DNA of 64,000 nt from CAYMYN01 sp964394665 (GTDB taxonomy: Bacteria; Planctomycetota; UBA1135; GCA-002686595). This document shows positions 42,054 to 51,427 of this stretch, in pieces (position 1 is the first letter of the stretch; each line of letters begins with the position of its first letter). The position numbers were made by a program, and so were the translations under genes. The notes under the pieces were generated by a model. That model saw nothing but the letters and a program-made list of their open reading frames with translations. It made no database searches and had not been told where the DNA came from. The stretch is from contig CAYMYN010000002.1 in assembly GCA_964394665.1 (NCBI GenBank), forward strand, positions 1 through 64,000. Direction: 5' to 3'.

Positions 42054-43277
42054 TCAGGGCACGAAGGTGATCGCGTAGCCGTTCGAGAGGTCGAAGCCGG
42101 CGCCGCCTCCGGCGGGGTCGCGGAAGCCGTACTGGAAGTAGGTCGTGCCGGGCAGGAAGCCCTCGGCGAGCACGTCCACCTTGCGGCTCGCGGTGCCGGC
42201 GATCGAGACCGTGGCCGGCAAGAGGCGCACGCTCACTCCGCCGATGCAACGCGTACCGTTGCCGAAGGGAGCGTTGGCCGGCTTCCAGCCGTAGTAGAAC
42301 AGGCCCAGGGTGTCGGGCACCATCGACGCGGAGAGGTGCAGGTCGTTCGCCGCCAGGCTCGCGCTGCCGGTGGCGGTGAGGATCGCGGCCGAACCCGTCG
42401 AGTTCGGGCTCGAGCTGCAGTAGTTGGTGCCCGGGCCGACGGCGGGGTTCGGGACCGTGAAGTACTGGTTCCCGGCCCAGTCGTTCAGGTCGAAGGAGAT
42501 CGAGCCCGTGAACGCCCCCAGACCGTCGGCGCCCATGTTGATCTGCGGCGCGGGCAGGCCGCCCAGGAACTGGTTCGAGGCGAAGTTGTGGTACTGGGCG
42601 TTCACGAACGCGAGCACGCGCACGTCACCGGTCGGGTTGCCCAGGTCGGAGAGGTCGATGCTGAGCTCGAGCCCCGTCGTGACCGCGAGGGCCGCGAGCG
42701 GATTGGCCGCGCCCGTGCCGGCGACCACGCCGCCGACGTTGCTGCCGTCGTAGGCGACTTCGATCGGGTAGAGGTTCCCCGGGCCCGTCCCGGTCACCCC
42801 CACGCCCTCGTTCGCTCCGCCGAACACGTCGAGGTGCTCGGAGAAGTGCGGCGTGCCCAGGCGCGCGATGTCGAGGTGGAACTTCGGGGTGCCCGAGACG
42901 CCGCGGCGAGCGTTCAGGTGCACGTCGGCAGCGAAGCCGGCATCGAAGGTCATCCCGGCCATGGCGGACGACCAGTTGTTGCCGGGCACCCCGGAGAACA
43001 CGTTCTCGCCGCCGGGGACCGAGTCGATGAAGATCTCGAGGTTGTTGAAGTTGTTCTCCAGGTTGCCGGTCAGCATCAGGTAGAGCCGACCGTTCTCGAT
43101 CCGGGCATAGGCCGCGTTCAGCTCGCTCGCGTTGTCGCCGAAGCCGGTGTTGACGGTCTGCACGGCCCGCGCGGATCCGTAGACGTCACCTGCTCGCGTC
43201 CCGTCGACGGAGATCTGGGCGCTGGCGGGCAAGGAGAGGGCTGCGAGAACGGAAAACAGGTAGGGATGACGTTGCAT
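42054..43277 (-). CDS. Secreted protein with recurrent C-terminal domain
   Basis: This 407-residue protein starts MQRHPYLFSVLAAL with a signal peptide ending LPASAQ. The N-terminal 270 residues are a beta-sandwich-like domain without clear family, with YLMLTGNLENNFNNLEIFID and later strands LELSIDLSDLGN and GSISFDLNDWAG. The C-terminal domain (42054-42422) starts YCSSSPNSTGSA and has LFYYGWKPANAPFGNG, TTYFQYGFRDPAGGG and FDLSNGYAITFVP. It is related to the ends of the proteins at 20336 and 27315. Convergent with the fkbM gene. Confidence 0.82.
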   Translation of the reverse strand: MQRHPYLFSVLAALSLPASAQISVDGTRAGDVYGSARAVQTVNTGFGDNASELNAAYARIENGRLYLMLTGNLENNFNNLEIFIDSVPGGENVFSGVPGNNWSSAMAGMTFDAGFAADVHLNARRGVSGTPKFHLDIARLGTPHFSEHLDVFGGANEGVGVTGTGPGNLYPIEVAYDGSNVGGVVAGTGAANPLAALAVTTGLELSIDLSDLGNPTGDVRVLAFVNAQYHNFASNQFLGGLPAPQINMGADGLGAFTGSISFDLNDWAGNQYFTVPNPAVGPGTNYCSSSPNSTGSAAILTATGSASLAANDLHLSASMVPDTLGLFYYGWKPANAPFGNGTRCIGGVSVRLLPATVSIAGTASRKVDVLAEGFLPGTTYFQYGFRDPAGGGAGFDLSNGYAITFVP

Positions 43278-43557
43278 GGTGATTCGTCTCGGAATGGCTC
43301 GGGGTGGGGACCGGGAAGGGGCCTGATTGGGCCGGTCTGGACCGCGGGTGCGGCCGATGGCCGTCCGCGACGCCCGTAGGGGCGCTCCCGCTGCCGGCCA
43401 GGACAGGGAACCCAGGATTTCTGGCCGTGGGGCCCGAGGGCCGGTGCCCCGGTGGGAGCGCGACCCGTCCCGGAGCGTGCCTGCGCGAGCCCGCCCGACC
43501 CCTCGGGATCGGGTTGGAGCCTGGCCGCCGCTCCCCCCCGGCGTCCAGACTGGTGGC

Positions 43558-46383
43558 GTGAGCGCGCCGATCGGAACCGGGCAGGATCGTCGCGCCGCCG
43601 CGGTCCGGCCGCGGGTCGACCCCTCCCTGTGCGACGCGCTCGAGCTGGCGGCGGAGCTGGGCGTCGACCCGCTCGTCGGCCTCGATCCGCTCGAGGCGGC
43701 CCGGCGGCTCGCCGAGCACGGGCCGAACGAGCTGCGCGCGGCGCCCCCGCTCCCGGCCTGGCGCAAGGTCCTGGCCCAACTCCAGGACCCGCTCGTCTAC
43801 CTGTTGTTGGTGGCCGTGGCCATCTCGACCCTGGCCTGGATCGCCGAGGGCGCGCGCGGGATCCCGATCGACGCGCTGGTGATCGGCGTAGTCATCGCGC
43901 TCAACGCCGCGCTCGGCTACGCACAGGAGCACAAGGCCGAGCGCGCCGTGGCCGCCCTGACGTCGATGACGGCCCCGAGCTCGACGGTCCTGCGCGGGGG
44001 CCAGATGCGTTCGGTGCGCTCGGCGGAGCTGGTCCGGGGCGATGTCCTCGTGTTGGCGGAGGGCGACGCCGTGGGCGCGGACGCGCGCCTGCTCGCGGCG
44101 AGCGCCCTGCGCGTCTCGGAAGCCTCGTTGACGGGCGAGAGCGAGCCGGTGCTCAAGCATGCGAGCGTACTGGCCGCCCCCGCCCCCCTGGCGGAGCGCT
44201 TCGACATGGTCTTTCGCGGCACCCACGTCGTGCAGGGCGTGGGCCGCGCCGTGGTGACCGACACCGGGATGGACACCGAGATGGGCGCCGTCGCCGAGCT
44301 GCTCGAGACCACCCCCGAGGACCCCACGCCCTTGCAGCGCGAGATCGCGGCCGTGGGCCGCTTCCTCGGCATCACGGTGATCGTGATCGCGCTGGTCGTG
44401 ATGGTCGTCACGGCGCTAGTGAACCAGGTCTCGAACCTGCGCGACCTCGCCACCGTGTTGTTGCTCGGCGTCTCGTTGGCCGTCGCGGCGGTGCCGGAGG
44501 GGCTCCCGGCCATCCTCTCGGTGGTCCTGGCGATCGGCGTGCAGCGCATGGCCCGGCGCAACGCGGTGGTGAAGAAGCTGCACTCGGTCGAGACGCTCGG
44601 TTCGGCCACGGTCATCGCGTCGGACAAGACCGGCACGTTGACCCAGAACCAGATGACGATCCAGCGCATCCGCAGCGCCTCGGGCGAGGTGGAGCTCAGC
44701 GGCGTCGGGTACCGGCCCGAGGGCGACGCGCGCGCGACAGGTGGCGGGGCCCTCGAGCCGGACCTCGCCCGCGAGGCCCGGATGATCCTCGCCGGCGGCA
44801 CCCTCGCCAGCAACGCGAGCCTGCACGAGCGCGATGGCGAGTGGGAGATCCACGGCGACCCGACCGAAGCTGCATTCCTCGTCGCGGCTCGCAAGCTCGT
44901 GGGCACACAGGCGCGGATCGACGGCAGCGAGCGGCGCGGGGAGGTGCCCTTCACCTCCGAGCGCAAGCTGATGTCGGCGCTCGTCGACCCCGAGGGCGAG
45001 GGGCCCTGGGCCTTGGTCACGAAGGGCGCACCGGACGTGTTGCTGCGGCGCTGCACGCGCCTGCAGGTGGGCGAAGCGGTCGTCGAGCTGGACGAGACGC
45101 GGCGTGAGCGGGCCCTGCTCGACGTCGAGGCCCTGTCCTCCCAGGCCTTCCGTCCGCTCGGCGTGGCCTATCGCCCGGTCGAGGTCGGCAGCGTGGCCGA
45201 CGAGAGCGCGGAACACGACCTCGTCTACCTGGGCGTCGTCGGCCTGATCGATCCGCCGCGACCCGAAGCCCGCGGCGCGGTCGCCGAGGCGCGCCGCGCC
45301 GGCGTGCGGGTCGTGATGATCACCGGCGATCACCCCACGACTGCCGCGCGCATCGCGATCGACCTCGGCATCGCGGCGGAGGGCGAGCAGGCCGTCACCG
45401 GCGCCGAGCTCGACGCGCTCTCCGCCAAGGGCCTGATCGAAGTCGCGCGCAGCGCGTCGGTGTACGCCCGGGTCGCGCCCGAGCACAAGCTGCGCATCGT
45501 CGACGCGTTGCAGGCCGACGGACAGGTCGTCGCCATGACGGGCGACGGCGTCAACGACGCCCCGGCGCTGAAGTCGGCCGACATCGGCATCGCCATGGGG
45601 ATCACCGGTACGGAGGTCACGAAGGAGACGGCGAAGATGATCCTGGGCGACGACGACTTCGCCACGATCGTCGCGGCCGTGCGCCAGGGCCGGGTGATCT
45701 TCGACAACATCCAGAAGTTCCTGCGCTACCTGCTCTCGTCCAACATGGGCGAGGTCCTCACGGTCTTCTTGGGCGTGATCCTGGCCGGGTCGCTCGGTCT
45801 CGCGGGCGCTGGCGGCGAAGCGGTCGTCGTCCCGCTGCTCGCGACCCAGATCCTGTGGATCAACCTCGTCACGGACTCGGCGCCGGCGCTCGCGATGGGC
45901 GTCGATCCCGAGATCGAGGACGTGATGACGCGCCCGCCGCGGAGGTTCGGCCAGCGGATCCTCGGCGCGCGGGAGTGGCGCGCGATCCTGCTGCTCGGCC
46001 TGGTGATGGCCATCGCCACCCTGCTGACGATCGATTGGTTCCTGCCCGGCGGCCTGATCGAAGGCGACGACCCGTTGGTGGTGGCGCGGACCGCGGGTTT
46101 CACCACGCTGGTCCTGGCCCAGCTCTTCAACACGTTCAACGTGCGCTCCGAAACGACCTCGGCCTTCCGCGCGCTGGGCGCCAACCGCTGGCTCTGGGCC
46201 GCCGTGGGAGCCGTGATCGCGCTGCAGGTGCTGGTCGTCGAGACGCCCACGCTGCAAGCCGCCTTCGGCACGGCCTCGCTCGACGCCGCCCACTGGGCCG
46301 TCTCGATCGTGATGGCCTCGTCCGTCCTGTGGGTCGGCGAGCTGCGCAAGCTCTGGGCCCGAACGCGCCCTCACCGAAGCTGA
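43558..46383 (+). CDS. P2-type cation-transporting ATPase (calcium-pump-like)
   Basis: This 941-residue membrane pump has the cation-ATPase N-terminal domain (LGVDPLVGLDPLEAARRL), the actuator motif TGES, the membrane motif VAAVPEGLPAIL, the phosphorylation site DKTGTLT (Asp356), the ATP-binding KGAPDVLLRRC and TGDGVNDAPALK, and NLVTDSAPALAMG in the last helices. This matches P2-type Ca2+ or similar pumps; the exact ion is not proven. GTG at 43558 is chosen as start because the upstream frame is low-complexity. Confidence 0.9.
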   Translation: MSAPIGTGQDRRAAAVRPRVDPSLCDALELAAELGVDPLVGLDPLEAARRLAEHGPNELRAAPPLPAWRKVLAQLQDPLVYLLLVAVAISTLAWIAEGARGIPIDALVIGVVIALNAALGYAQEHKAERAVAALTSMTAPSSTVLRGGQMRSVRSAELVRGDVLVLAEGDAVGADARLLAASALRVSEASLTGESEPVLKHASVLAAPAPLAERFDMVFRGTHVVQGVGRAVVTDTGMDTEMGAVAELLETTPEDPTPLQREIAAVGRFLGITVIVIALVVMVVTALVNQVSNLRDLATVLLLGVSLAVAAVPEGLPAILSVVLAIGVQRMARRNAVVKKLHSVETLGSATVIASDKTGTLTQNQMTIQRIRSASGEVELSGVGYRPEGDARATGGGALEPDLAREARMILAGGTLASNASLHERDGEWEIHGDPTEAAFLVAARKLVGTQARIDGSERRGEVPFTSERKLMSALVDPEGEGPWALVTKGAPDVLLRRCTRLQVGEAVVELDETRRERALLDVEALSSQAFRPLGVAYRPVEVGSVADESAEHDLVYLGVVGLIDPPRPEARGAVAEARRAGVRVVMITGDHPTTAARIAIDLGIAAEGEQAVTGAELDALSAKGLIEVARSASVYARVAPEHKLRIVDALQADGQVVAMTGDGVNDAPALKSADIGIAMGITGTEVTKETAKMILGDDDFATIVAAVRQGRVIFDNIQKFLRYLLSSNMGEVLTVFLGVILAGSLGLAGAGGEAVVVPLLATQILWINLVTDSAPALAMGVDPEIEDVMTRPPRRFGQRILGAREWRAILLLGLVMAIATLLTIDWFLPGGLIEGDDPLVVARTAGFTTLVLAQLFNTFNVRSETTSAFRALGANRWLWAAVGAVIALQVLVVETPTLQAAFGTASLDAAHWAVSIVMASSVLWVGELRKLWARTRPHRS

Positions 46384-46471
46384 ATCGCGGGCCGAGTTAC
46401 GACACCCGTCGTATGGCTCCCCATCGTGACCTGGACGAGCATGGGCGCCGTCTCTCACCCTCGCGCTCCCC

Positions 46472-48097
46472 ATGCCGCGCCCGACCTGGCTGCTCGCTCT
46501 CCTCACGCCCGGACTGTTGCTCGGGTCCGTGCTCGGCGGCGGAGAGGACCCGCCGGCCGAACCCACGCTGCGATTCCTCGGCGCCGAGCGCTGCGGGATG
46601 TGCCACAGCACCGCGCCGGGCGCCGTCGCCCTGCGCACGAGCGACGGGCGCGACGTGTCGCCCTTCGCCACGTGGCGCGCGACGGCGATGGCGAACGCGT
46701 TCATCGACCCCTACTTCCGCGCCCAGCTCGCTCGGGAGCGGGAGGTCTTCCCCGAACGCGCGGCCGAGCTCGAGGCCCTGTGCCTGCGTTGCCACGCTCC
46801 TGCCCATCACCACCTCGAGCAGGCGGCCGGCCGCCCCGCCACCCTCGCCGGCGCAAGCGCCGACCCGCTCGCCTACGAGGGCGCGACCTGCACGGTCTGC
46901 CATCAAGCGCGCGCCGAAGGCCTCGGCGAGGAGAGCGCCTTCGACGGCAACCTGCCCGTGGGGGCGGGCGATCGCATCTTCGGGCCGTTCCAAGCTCCTT
47001 TCGCCATGCCGATGCGGAACATGACGGGCTTCGTGCCCACCTTCGGCGCGCACATCTCGCGCTCGAGCCTGTGCGCGTCGTGCCACACGCTGCGCACCGC
47101 GCACGCGCCAGGGGCGGATCTGTTCCTCGAGCAAGCGACCTACTTGGAGTGGCGCAACAGCGCGTTCTCCGACGAGGATGGGCGGGACGAGAGTTCACGC
47201 ACGTGTCAGGAGTGCCACATGCCCGACGAAGGATCCCTGCGCATCGCGCGCAATCCGGGCGGCCGGGACTTCCCGCCGCTGCGAGAACGCTCGCCAGTAC
47301 GCTCGCACACCTTCGTCGGCGCGAACGCCTTCCTGCTCGAGCTGCTGGCGCGCCACGGCGAGGAGCTGGGCGCCCGGGCGAACGCAGCGGAGTTCCGCGC
47401 CGCGGCCCGGGCCACGCGGCGCAGTCTCGGACGCGATGCGGCGAAGGTCGAGGTGCTAGACCCCGAGCGCACGGACGAGGCGCTACGCTTCCAGGTCGAG
47501 GTCGAGAGCCTCGTCGGCCACAAGCTGCCCACGGGCTACCCCTCGCGCCGCGCTTGGCTGCACGTCGAGGTGCTCCAGGGCGAGCGCGTGCTGTTCCAGT
47601 CGGGGTGTTGGGACGGCGAGGGGCGGCTCGTGGGCGTGGCGGACGAGCTCGCGATCCCGCACCGCCAGCGCGTCGCCGCCCCGGGTGAGGTCGTCGTCTA
47701 CGAGTCGATCGCGCTCGACGCGCAGGGCCGCCCGACCACGTCGCTGGTGGCGATGGCGAGCCGCGCCAAGGACAACCGCCTCTTGCCCCGCGGATGGAGC
47801 GCGGACGGACCGCACGCGGACGTCACGGCCCCGATCGGAGTCGGGGACGACCCGGACTTTCGTCCCGGCTCGGATCGGGTGGTCTTCGAGATCGCGCTGG
47901 ACGACGCCACCCCCGAAGAGCCGCTCGAGGTGCGCGTCGAGCTCGTGATGCAGACGATCCCGCCGGCGTGGGTCGACGGCCTGCGCGATTCACGAACCCC
48001 CGAGGCGCGGCGCTTCATCGAGCTCTACGAGGGCACCGACCGCACGCCGGAGCTCGTCGCGCGCGCGCGCCGCGTACTCGGAGCCTCCAGGCCCTAG
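46472..48097 (+). CDS. Secreted five-haem cytochrome c
   Basis: This 541-residue protein has a signal peptide (WLLALLTPGLLLGSVLG) and five CXXCH haem sites: CGMCH (41), CLRCH (104), CTVCH (140), CASCH (201) and CQECH (245). This is followed by a beta-rich C-terminal half with VGHKLPTGYPSRRAWLHVEV, a segment common in multihaem cytochrome c554-like proteins. It is likely a periplasmic electron carrier or reductase. Its partners are not obvious in the neighbourhood. Confidence 0.88.
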   Translation: MPRPTWLLALLTPGLLLGSVLGGGEDPPAEPTLRFLGAERCGMCHSTAPGAVALRTSDGRDVSPFATWRATAMANAFIDPYFRAQLAREREVFPERAAELEALCLRCHAPAHHHLEQAAGRPATLAGASADPLAYEGATCTVCHQARAEGLGEESAFDGNLPVGAGDRIFGPFQAPFAMPMRNMTGFVPTFGAHISRSSLCASCHTLRTAHAPGADLFLEQATYLEWRNSAFSDEDGRDESSRTCQECHMPDEGSLRIARNPGGRDFPPLRERSPVRSHTFVGANAFLLELLARHGEELGARANAAEFRAAARATRRSLGRDAAKVEVLDPERTDEALRFQVEVESLVGHKLPTGYPSRRAWLHVEVLQGERVLFQSGCWDGEGRLVGVADELAIPHRQRVAAPGEVVVYESIALDAQGRPTTSLVAMASRAKDNRLLPRGWSADGPHADVTAPIGVGDDPDFRPGSDRVVFEIALDDATPEEPLEVRVELVMQTIPPAWVDGLRDSRTPEARRFIELYEGTDRTPELVARARRVLGASRP

Positions 48098-48263
48098 CCC
48101 GGACTCCCGCCCCCCGGCTGGGGAGCCACCCGCCCACCCTGGATCCGTCCCGGCCAGCGCACCCCGCCCCAGGGACCCCGCGGGGCGGTCCAGGCGGCGA
48201 CCCCTTTCGCCGATGGAGGGGGGAGCCCATCCTGGTGGCCGCCCCCGCGGGCCCGAACCGACC

Positions 48264-48728
48264 ATGCTGCGACTCCTGCCCCTCGCCCTCCTGTTCCCCG
48301 CCGCGACCGCGGCCCTGCCCGAGGCTCCCCCGGCGCCGTTCGCGTCGGTGAGCCCCGGGGCAAGCACCGAGGAGACCCTCGAGCTGCGCCTCGTCGAGCT
48401 GATGGCGATCGACTACCGCCGCGGCCGCCGGCTGCCGGATTGGGTGCAGGCCCTCGACGGCCGGCGCGTGCGCATCGAAGGCTACATGGCCGTCGGCACC
48501 CCCGAGGGCCAGGAGACCTTCGAGTTGGTGTGGGACTCCTGCGGTTGCGGCACGAGCCAACCGCACCACTTCGTCGAGGTCACCGTGCCCGACGGCGACA
48601 GCACCCGCTTCGACCCCGAGCTGATCGGCGTCGAGGGCCGCTTCTCGGTCGGCGAGGTGATCGAGGACGGCTTCGTGAAGAGCCTCTTCCGCCTCAAGGC
48701 CGAGTCGATCGAGGAGCTGGCCGAGTGA
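48264..48728 (+). CDS. Secreted DUF3299-like protein
   Basis: This 154-residue protein has a signal peptide (MLRLLPLALLFPAATAA). The segment DGRRVRIEGYMAVGTPEGQE and the following WDSCGCGTSQPHHFVEVTV match the layout of DUF3299 periplasmic proteins (OB-fold-like, with a Cys pair). The assignment is by eye. The stop overlaps the GTG start of the next gene (GTGA). Confidence 0.65.
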   Translation: MLRLLPLALLFPAATAALPEAPPAPFASVSPGASTEETLELRLVELMAIDYRRGRRLPDWVQALDGRRVRIEGYMAVGTPEGQETFELVWDSCGCGTSQPHHFVEVTVPDGDSTRFDPELIGVEGRFSVGEVIEDGFVKSLFRLKAESIEELAE

Positions 48729-50020
48729 TCGCCCGGGTCGCGCTGACCGCGGCCCTGCTCGCGGTAGCGCCGCAGGGATTCGCGACGACGCAGCCTCGCC
48801 AGGACGTCCCGCGGGAGGACGACGCGGCGGAGTCCGAGCTCGGACGGCTCCTGCGCCTGGCCCGCGAGGGTGCCCCGGTCGTGCGGCCCCAGGCCGCGGA
48901 CGAGCTCGCGCGCCTGGGCCCCGAGGCGGCGGCCTTCGTGCTCGCGGCGGCGGGCGAGGACAACGCTGGGCTCGCGCGCCTGGGCCGCGAGTTGGTCGGA
49001 GCGCTGGGCAAGTTCGAGGAGCCGCGCTTGCGCGCGCGCCTGTGGGCGGCCCTCGCCGACCCGGACTTTCCCTGGCGGCCGCAGGCCGCGCAGACCCTGG
49101 CCGAGAACGGCCGCGTCGAGGAGGCCGAGCGGCTCGTCGGGCTGGCGTCCGACCCGCTCGCGGCCGTGCGCGGCGCGGGCGTCGAGGCCATCGTGCGGCT
49201 CGGGCTCGAGGATCGTGGCGCGCTGCTCGAAGCGCTGCTCACCGACCCCGACGACCGCGTGCGCCGGCTGGCGGCGGCGGCGCTCGATCGGTTCGGCCGA
49301 CGCTGGGCGCTGCTGTGGTTGGTCGAGGACCTGCGCCGCGACGATCGGTTCTTCCAGCAACGCACCGGGATGACGGCGCGTTTCGACGCGGCGCGGCTCT
49401 TGGGTGAGCGGCTGGGGGAGGACCTCGGGCTGCGACCGGGCGCCGACCCCACCGAACCCGAGGCGCGCGCGGCGATCGAACGCGTCGAGCGGCGCGTGCT
49501 CGAGCTGGCCGGCGAGACGCGCCGCGAGTTGCCCACGATCGCCCGGGCCGGAGTGCTCGAGGGCGAAGCCGTGCTGGGCCTCGAGATTCGTTCGTGCCGC
49601 CAGGGCGAACACTTCCTGCGCTGGACGCTCGAGGACGAGCTGTGGGTCGGCACCGGCAACGCGACGCGCATCGCGCTGCCCGCCGGCACGACACGACGCC
49701 TGATGGAGTCCGCGGCCGCCCTCGCCGACGAGATCGGGCCGCGCGGCGCGTGGGGCGAGCCGGGCTGCGACCTCGAGCAGCTCCACCTCGCCCTGCCTTC
49801 CTCGCGCCGCCCCACGACCTACCGCGCCTCGAAGGGCCCGGACCCCGACCCCGACCTCCGTCCGCTGCCCTTGGGCCGCCACTACGCCCAATTGGTCGCC
49901 TCGATCCCCGCCGACGCCGCGGCGCCCGGCGCGCCCCGCCTGCGCCAGACGATCGCCGCCGCCCTCGAGGCCGTCGGCGGTCGTCTGCCCGACGCGGCCC
50001 AGGACGCGACTGCGCGCTGA
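48725..50020 (+). CDS. Secreted HEAT-repeat protein
   Basis: This 431-residue protein starts at a GTG that overlaps the upstream stop. It has a signal peptide (ALTAALLAVAPQGFA) and HEAT-like helix pairs over about 40-200 (RPQAADELARLGPEAAAFVLA; WRPQAAQTLAENGRVEEAERL; DDRVRRLAAAALDRFGRRW). The C-terminal half is not recognised. Coupling to the DUF3299-like gene suggests a shared periplasmic task. Confidence 0.72.
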   Translation: MIARVALTAALLAVAPQGFATTQPRQDVPREDDAAESELGRLLRLAREGAPVVRPQAADELARLGPEAAAFVLAAAGEDNAGLARLGRELVGALGKFEEPRLRARLWAALADPDFPWRPQAAQTLAENGRVEEAERLVGLASDPLAAVRGAGVEAIVRLGLEDRGALLEALLTDPDDRVRRLAAAALDRFGRRWALLWLVEDLRRDDRFFQQRTGMTARFDAARLLGERLGEDLGLRPGADPTEPEARAAIERVERRVLELAGETRRELPTIARAGVLEGEAVLGLEIRSCRQGEHFLRWTLEDELWVGTGNATRIALPAGTTRRLMESAAALADEIGPRGAWGEPGCDLEQLHLALPSSRRPTTYRASKGPDPDPDLRPLPLGRHYAQLVASIPADAAAPGAPRLRQTIAAALEAVGGRLPDAAQDATAR

Positions 50021-50261
50021 GCCGCGCCCCAGCTCACCGGCGCCAACGACCCCGCGCGTTCCGCGGCCGTCTCGATCGGAGAAACCGGGGGTTCGTTCAG
50101 TTCGGGGCGAGGGCTCGGTCGATTCCAGGGGCGCGGGCGGATGGGACCGCTCGCAAGCATCGAGGCCGTCGTGGGGCAGCACGGCGGAGCGCGGACGGTG
50201 GTACGACCACCGACGCGCCCGTCGTTCTCCAGCCAGCCGCAGGGATCCGGGAGTTGGGACG

Positions 50262-50729
50262 ATGGGGATAGTTCGAATCGGGCGCGGGCTCTGGTCGCGC
50301 CTTGGCAGGACGCCACGGGCGGGCGATCGGGCACGAGCAGGCTTCTCGTTGCTCGAGGTGATGGTCGCGATCGTCGTGCTCTCGATCGTCTGGGGCGGAG
50401 CGATGGCCAGCCAATTGGTGGCCGGGGATCTGGTCCAGACCGGACGCGAGACCGCGGTCGCGTCGAGCGACTTGCAGGCCTGCATGGAGCGCATGTTGCT
50501 CGAGCCGACCGAGGACCTGCCCCGTGCGGGTAGCGCCTTCGAACACGGCCAACCCGTACCCCTGTTCGAGGGCTTGCACCTGTCTTCGCAGCGCATCATC
50601 GCCACCTATCCGGGTTACGTACCGGGGGGCGCCGTACCGGACCCGCTCGCGATCCGGCTCACGGTGACCTGGCTCGACTTCAAGGGACGGCCGCGAACCC
50701 TGTGGCTGGACTCGATGAGGGTACGCTGA
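50262..50729 (+). CDS. Type IV pilin-like/pseudopilin (PilV/GspI type)
   Basis: This 155-residue prepilin has the class III cleavage motif RAG|FSLLEVMVAIVVLS with Gly27 before the cut, Phe28 after it and Glu32 at +5. A short basic leader precedes and a small globular part follows. It is the first of three overlapping pilin genes; its stop overlaps the next start (TGATG). Confidence 0.85.
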   Translation: MGIVRIGRGLWSRLGRTPRAGDRARAGFSLLEVMVAIVVLSIVWGGAMASQLVAGDLVQTGRETAVASSDLQACMERMLLEPTEDLPRAGSAFEHGQPVPLFEGLHLSSQRIIATYPGYVPGGAVPDPLAIRLTVTWLDFKGRPRTLWLDSMRVR

Positions 50730-51418
50730 TGAGGTGCGTTGCGAGACTGCGCCGGACCTCGGCGCGCGGCGGCTTCACCTTGCTCGAGGCGACCTTCGCC
50801 ACCGCGCTCATGATGCTGGTCTTCACGGGGCTCGCGTCGGCGATCCGCTCGATGCAGAACCTCGCCCACACCGCCAAGGAGCGCGGCGCGATCCAGACCG
50901 ACGGCCAGGATGCGTTGGTCGAGATCCTACGCGACCTGCGGCGCTCGGGAATCGTGATGTCGGGCGGGATCCGCTACCCGGTCGTGTTCGACGGTGGGGA
51001 CGCGGGCCCGGCGCACCCCGACCACAGCCATCAGCCCGCGACCAAGAACGGCGCGCCCGGCGACGAGGACGCCGGCCCGGATCGATCGATCCTGTTCCTG
51101 CTGCCCTTGGACGCGGACGGGGATCGCCGCCCCGATGTGGACGCCAACGGCGAGCTCCTCTGGGATTGGACGGTCTTCAGCTACGTGCTCGTCACGGGTC
51201 CGGACGGGATCAACCGGCTGGAGCGCAGGAGCGACGGAAGCGCGCCGCGCGTCGTGGCCCGGTTCATCGAACGCATCGTCTTCGACGACGCGGGGAGCTC
51301 GGGGTTCGAGATCCCGCTCGGCTCGGTCCGCGTGCGGCTGTTGTTCCGCAAGGTCGACGCCAGTGGTCAGGTTCAGCGCTTCACCACCGAAGCCATCGTC
51401 ACGCTCAGGAACAGTTGA
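50729..51418 (+). CDS. Type IV pilin-like/pseudopilin (PilW/GspJ type)
   Basis: This 229-residue prepilin has the cleavage motif RGG|FTLLEATFATALMM (Phe16, Glu20). The globular part includes DAGPDRSILFLLPLDADGDRRPDV, a possible calcium-loop-like acidic stretch. It is coupled to the genes on both sides, so minor pilins of one pilus or secretion apparatus are likely. Confidence 0.83.
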   Translation: MRCVARLRRTSARGGFTLLEATFATALMMLVFTGLASAIRSMQNLAHTAKERGAIQTDGQDALVEILRDLRRSGIVMSGGIRYPVVFDGGDAGPAHPDHSHQPATKNGAPGDEDAGPDRSILFLLPLDADGDRRPDVDANGELLWDWTVFSYVLVTGPDGINRLERRSDGSAPRVVARFIERIVFDDAGSSGFEIPLGSVRVRLLFRKVDASGQVQRFTTEAIVTLRNS

Positions 51419-51427
51419 GGAACGAAC

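Noticed and set aside
46398..46413. Palindrome TACGAC-ACCC-GTCGTA after the P-type ATPase
   Set aside because: Six base pairs without T tract; could be chance.
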